Part shown: positions 36,852-39,847 of the stretch, piece after piece
How positions within the stretch are numbered: position 1 is the stretch's first letter
Layout: each line of letters begins with the position of its first letter
Assembly: GCA_905480475.1 (NCBI GenBank)
Contig: CAJQQO010000007.1
Span: forward strand, 1-39,847
Direction: 5' to 3'
Length of the DNA stretch: 39,847 bases
Source of the DNA: an uncultured Pseudomonadales bacterium
Lineage (GTDB): Bacteria; Pseudomonadota; Gammaproteobacteria; Pseudomonadales; UBA7434
Notes under the pieces: generated by a model
What the model was told of the DNA's origin: nothing
Databases searched by the model: none
The model's input: only the letters and a program-made list of their open reading frames with translations
Made by a program: the position numbers and the translations under genes

Positions 36852-38087
36852 ATGAATACGGCTTATATTATTGATGCGGTAAGAATTCCGCGCGCAAAAA
36901 TAACCAGCGATGCTGAAAAAAAGCAAGGCGTTTACGCTCAGCTAAAACCGGTTGATTTATTAAAACCTCTATTTAACGCCATATGTGAGCGCAATGATTT
37001 TTTGTCGCATCATGTCGATGATGTTTTATTAGGTTGCGCAACGCAAAGCGGTGATCAAGGCGCCAATCTGGCAAAGATCGCTGCGCTTTATGCGGGTTGG
37101 TCCGATAAGGTTGCTGGTATAACGCTAAACCGTTTTTGTTGTTCAGGACTTGATGCGGTTAACTTAGCTGCTAGTAAAATTATCGCTGGGTCAGATGATC
37201 TGGTAGTCGCGGGTGGTGTAGAGCAATTAACGCGCGTGCCGATGTTTTCGGATCGTGGTGCATGGTATAGCGATAAGGACGTTATGGAGCGTACGCGTTT
37301 TATGCATATGGGTTTGGCTGCCGATTTAATTGCCGTGCAAGAGAATTATAGCCGTGCGCAACTTGATGATGTTGCATTGCAATCTCATCAGCGTGCAGCC
37401 CATGCGGTTAGCAACGCTTACTTTGAGCATTCAATAGTAAAAGTAAACGATGCGCAGGGTGGCAGTTTGCTTGATAGTGATAACGCCATCCGCCAATCTA
37501 TCGATGCACAAAAACTTGCGAGCCTACCGGCAAGCTTTACTGATTTTATAGCTATGGGCCAGCAAGTTGTCGATAAGGTTTATCCCGATACAGAATTAAG
37601 AGCTTTGCACAGTGCAGGCAATTCGCCGGCCTTGGTTGATGGTGCATCATTAGTATTGTTAGCCAATCAAGCCAGTTGTCAGCGCTTGGGTTTAAAGCCG
37701 CGAGCACGTATTCGTCATTTTGCCAATGCCAGCGATGAACCGGTCCGTATGTTAACCGGTCATATTCGAGCCACAGAAAAGCTATTGCGAGCGACCAATC
37801 TAACACCCGCTGATATTGATTTTTGGGAAGTCAACGAATCATTTGCGGCAAGCGCATTAAAGTACCAACAGGATTTTGCTATAGCCGATAATTGTTTTAA
37901 TGTTAACGGCGGTGCGATTGCTATGGGGCATCCCTTGGGCGCAACCGGTGGTAATTTACTGGGGATGTTGCTTGATGAGCTAGAGCGCCGTGATCAAAAA
38001 CGTGGGGTTGTAGCGATATGTGGTGGCGCTGGTGTAGGTGTCGCTACACTTATTGAGCGACTGACTGATGCGGAAATGGGTGCGTAG
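36852..38087 (+). CDS. acetyl-CoA C-acyltransferase (thiolase)
   Basis: NTAYIIDAVRIPRAK, LNRFCCSGLDAVNLAASKI, VNESFAASAL, NGGAIAMGHPLGATGG, CGGAGVGVATLIER. ATG at 36852, 1 nt after the upstream stop; ORF-track start 36804 overlaps the previous gene and is less likely. Confidence 0.94.
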   Translation: MNTAYIIDAVRIPRAKITSDAEKKQGVYAQLKPVDLLKPLFNAICERNDFLSHHVDDVLLGCATQSGDQGANLAKIAALYAGWSDKVAGITLNRFCCSGLDAVNLAASKIIAGSDDLVVAGGVEQLTRVPMFSDRGAWYSDKDVMERTRFMHMGLAADLIAVQENYSRAQLDDVALQSHQRAAHAVSNAYFEHSIVKVNDAQGGSLLDSDNAIRQSIDAQKLASLPASFTDFIAMGQQVVDKVYPDTELRALHSAGNSPALVDGASLVLLANQASCQRLGLKPRARIRHFANASDEPVRMLTGHIRATEKLLRATNLTPADIDFWEVNESFAASALKYQQDFAIADNCFNVNGGAIAMGHPLGATGGNLLGMLLDELERRDQKRGVVAICGGAGVGVATLIERLTDAEMGA

Positions 38088-38274
38088 TTCTAGTTGCTAT
38101 CTTTGTATTCAAGAGTATTCGCTGGTGGCAAGCCAAGTTATACTAGCGCCTCAAAAAGTCTAATAGCTAAAGCGCTGGATCAGCCTCTTTGAAATAACTG
38201 CGAGCAGCCAGTGCTTGAAGCTGCGGTAGCTGCAAGCATAGACAATAAAATATAAGAAGGAATAGGGCGTAGAA

Positions 38275-38811
38275 ATGAAGCGTAGGCAATTTGGCAAAAC
38301 AGCAATTTTAGGTGCCGCTGGTTTAATTGGTGGTGGTGCGGTTTGGCTTGGTATGGACAGAGCGCATGAGGAATTGACTATCACCTCTGCATTGGCGAAG
38401 TTGGAAGTGTTGTCGAATAAGCCGTTATCCAATTCAGGTGAATGGAATCCTTATCAAATATTTATGCACTGCGCGCAAAGTGTTGAGTATTCAATGACAG
38501 GTTTTCCCGAGCATAAGTCTGCGCTTTTTAAAAATACTGCGGGTCAGCTTGCCTTCTCGGTCTTTTCTGCTCGCGGTGAAATGAGCCATGGTTTAAGTGA
38601 GCCGATTGCTGGGGCACCGCTATTTACTGCGGAGCAAGACGTGGATAGCGCTATCAATCGTTTGAAACAATCGCTAATGGATTTTGAAAGTTATCAAGGT
38701 GATCTGGCTCCGCATTTTGTTTATGGTGAGTTATCCCGTCAGGATTATGAAATTGCTCATGTTATTCATTTGAATAATCATTTGTTTGAAATTCAAATGT
38801 TGGAAGCTTAA
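38275..38811 (+). CDS. DUF1569-like protein with Tat-type signal
   Basis: MKRRQFGKTAILGAAGLIGGGAVWLG twin-arginine leader; HCAQSVEYSMTGFPEHKSALF, LSEPIAGAPLF. Confidence 0.78.
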   Translation: MKRRQFGKTAILGAAGLIGGGAVWLGMDRAHEELTITSALAKLEVLSNKPLSNSGEWNPYQIFMHCAQSVEYSMTGFPEHKSALFKNTAGQLAFSVFSARGEMSHGLSEPIAGAPLFTAEQDVDSAINRLKQSLMDFESYQGDLAPHFVYGELSRQDYEIAHVIHLNNHLFEIQMLEA

Positions 38812-38868
38812 ATCTAAAACCTTAACTTCTCAGGCATGCTTTTATTTTACTGTTTCCAAAGTCCTAAA

Positions 38869-39847
38869 TTAATTTGCTGGCGAATACCAAACCGGTGATG
38901 TCACCGCGCGCTCTTGTAACCATGCGGGCTGGTCTTTAGGAAGTGGTACATCGAGTCGATGCGCATCGTAGGTGCTCCATCGGCAGGTCGGTATTTGCAA
39001 AACACGTGCATAATAAAAAGCCCGTTGCGCTGAGTTAAACTCCGGATCATGCCAGACGGTATTAAACGTCGCGTCACCTTGCTCTTTGTTAAAACTGCAA
39101 TCATCTAACACAGGCGGTGTAACTTCTAATGCGCAGCGATGCGTTTTTAAATCGGGTCGCACTCCGCCAGCACAAGCGACATCATAAACACGCTCAATTG
39201 CTTTACCGTTTTCAACCCATGATTTAATCATTTGCAAACGCTCTAACGGTGCAGCTTGTGGATCTTGTACGGCCTGCAAGATAAATGACAAGGCTTGATC
39301 TTTAGTGGCGGCTTGGTTTGATAACTCGCCACCCATCGGAACTCCGCGAGCATAGCCGTTAGCTGCCGTATTTTTAAGATCTGCATTATTAAAATCCCAG
39401 CCGGCAAATAAACGAATGCGCATACGCGGGCCAGAAGTGGCAAAGACTTCGCGTGCACGCAATGCATCAAATAAATCCTCACGGGTATTGGCTTCGGCCC
39501 AAATTCCCGCTAAGCCAGCGGCACTAAAAGGCGAGCTGCGTGGGCCGTCGGCAAAATCAAAGCCCTCAGGTTTTTCACCACCTAATAAACGCACTTCGCG
39601 CGTGCCATCCGATACACCGATCTTGCCAAAGTAATTAGACTCTTCAACTGCGCTTGCGGCATTGTGTCCATCGGATGAGCCAATCATGCCAAAGCGATAG
39701 GGGTTAACACCGCGATCGGCTTCCATCTCTAAACCATCTTTCATAGCCTGGCGTGCGTAACTGCCTTTTGCTTCGCCAATAACATCCGGTTTGCCTAATA
39801 TATTTTCCAGCATCGCGAATTGCGCCCATTCATCATTTGTTGATAGC
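38869..39847 (-). CDS. DUF3604 family protein, C-terminal part (runs off the window's right edge)
   Basis: VNPYRFGMIGSSDGHNA, LAGIWAEANTREDLFDALRAREVFATSGPRMRIRLFAGWDF, VTSPVWYSPAN; the frame stays open upstream of the ORF-track Met (LSTNDEWAQFAMLEN) to the edge. Confidence 0.88.
   Translation of the reverse strand, partial: LSTNDEWAQFAMLENILGKPDVIGEAKGSYARQAMKDGLEMEADRGVNPYRFGMIGSSDGHNAASAVEESNYFGKIGVSDGTREVRLLGGEKPEGFDFADGPRSSPFSAAGLAGIWAEANTREDLFDALRAREVFATSGPRMRIRLFAGWDFNNADLKNTAANGYARGVPMGGELSNQAATKDQALSFILQAVQDPQAAPLERLQMIKSWVENGKAIERVYDVACAGGVRPDLKTHRCALEVTPPVLDDCSFNKEQGDATFNTVWHDPEFNSAQRAFYYARVLQIPTCRWSTYDAHRLDVPLPKDQPAWLQERAVTSPVWYSPAN

Noticed and set aside
38212-38238. Imperfect hairpin TGCTTGAAGCT-GCGGT-AGCTGCAAGCA upstream of the DUF1569-like gene
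   Set aside because: One mismatch, no T-tract, no repeated copy; insufficient to call a riboregulator or terminator.
1-39847. Mobile elements, CRISPR arrays, prophage, tRNA or rRNA genes
   Set aside because: No transposase, integrase or phage-like ORFs, no regularly spaced repeats, and no recognisable structural RNA sequence was found on reading.

Overview
This 39.8 kb window is a gene-dense bacterial segment. Gene content (RND efflux, TonB-dependent receptor, PEP-CTERM-like protein, DUF3604) suggests a gammaproteobacterial, probably marine, chromosome; that is inference only. I see no rRNA, tRNA, CRISPR array, transposase or phage module. Main blocks: (1) RND efflux pair (621-4972). (2) Conserved hypothetical and SDR (5164-7344). 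(3) DUF3604 lipoprotein, FMN reductase, CDP-alcohol phosphatidyltransferase and two luciferase-like oxidoreductases (7980-13889). (4) A candidate GntR-controlled glycoside utilisation locus (14124-28374): TauD/SyrP-like dioxygenase, aldo/keto reductase, SulP transporter, GntR, GlpD-like FAD dehydrogenase, GH31 glycosidase, SSS symporter, TonB receptor, second GntR. Three perfect copies and one degenerate copy of the palindrome TCTTATATAAGA lie upstream of its transcription units. (5) GNAT, MBL-fold and PEP-CTERM-like genes (28441-31432). (6) A cluster of reductase, tandem-domain HxlR regulator, carotenoid-cleavage-oxygenase-family enzyme and two thiolases (31722-38087), with a 13-bp direct repeat next to the regulator. 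(7) DUF1569-like Tat protein and a second DUF3604 gene truncated by the window edge. The strongest candidate for an undescribed system is block 4: a regulon pairing a GH31 alpha-glycosidase with an oxygenase, an aldehyde reductase and an anion transporter. All family calls are from reading the translations; no searches were run.
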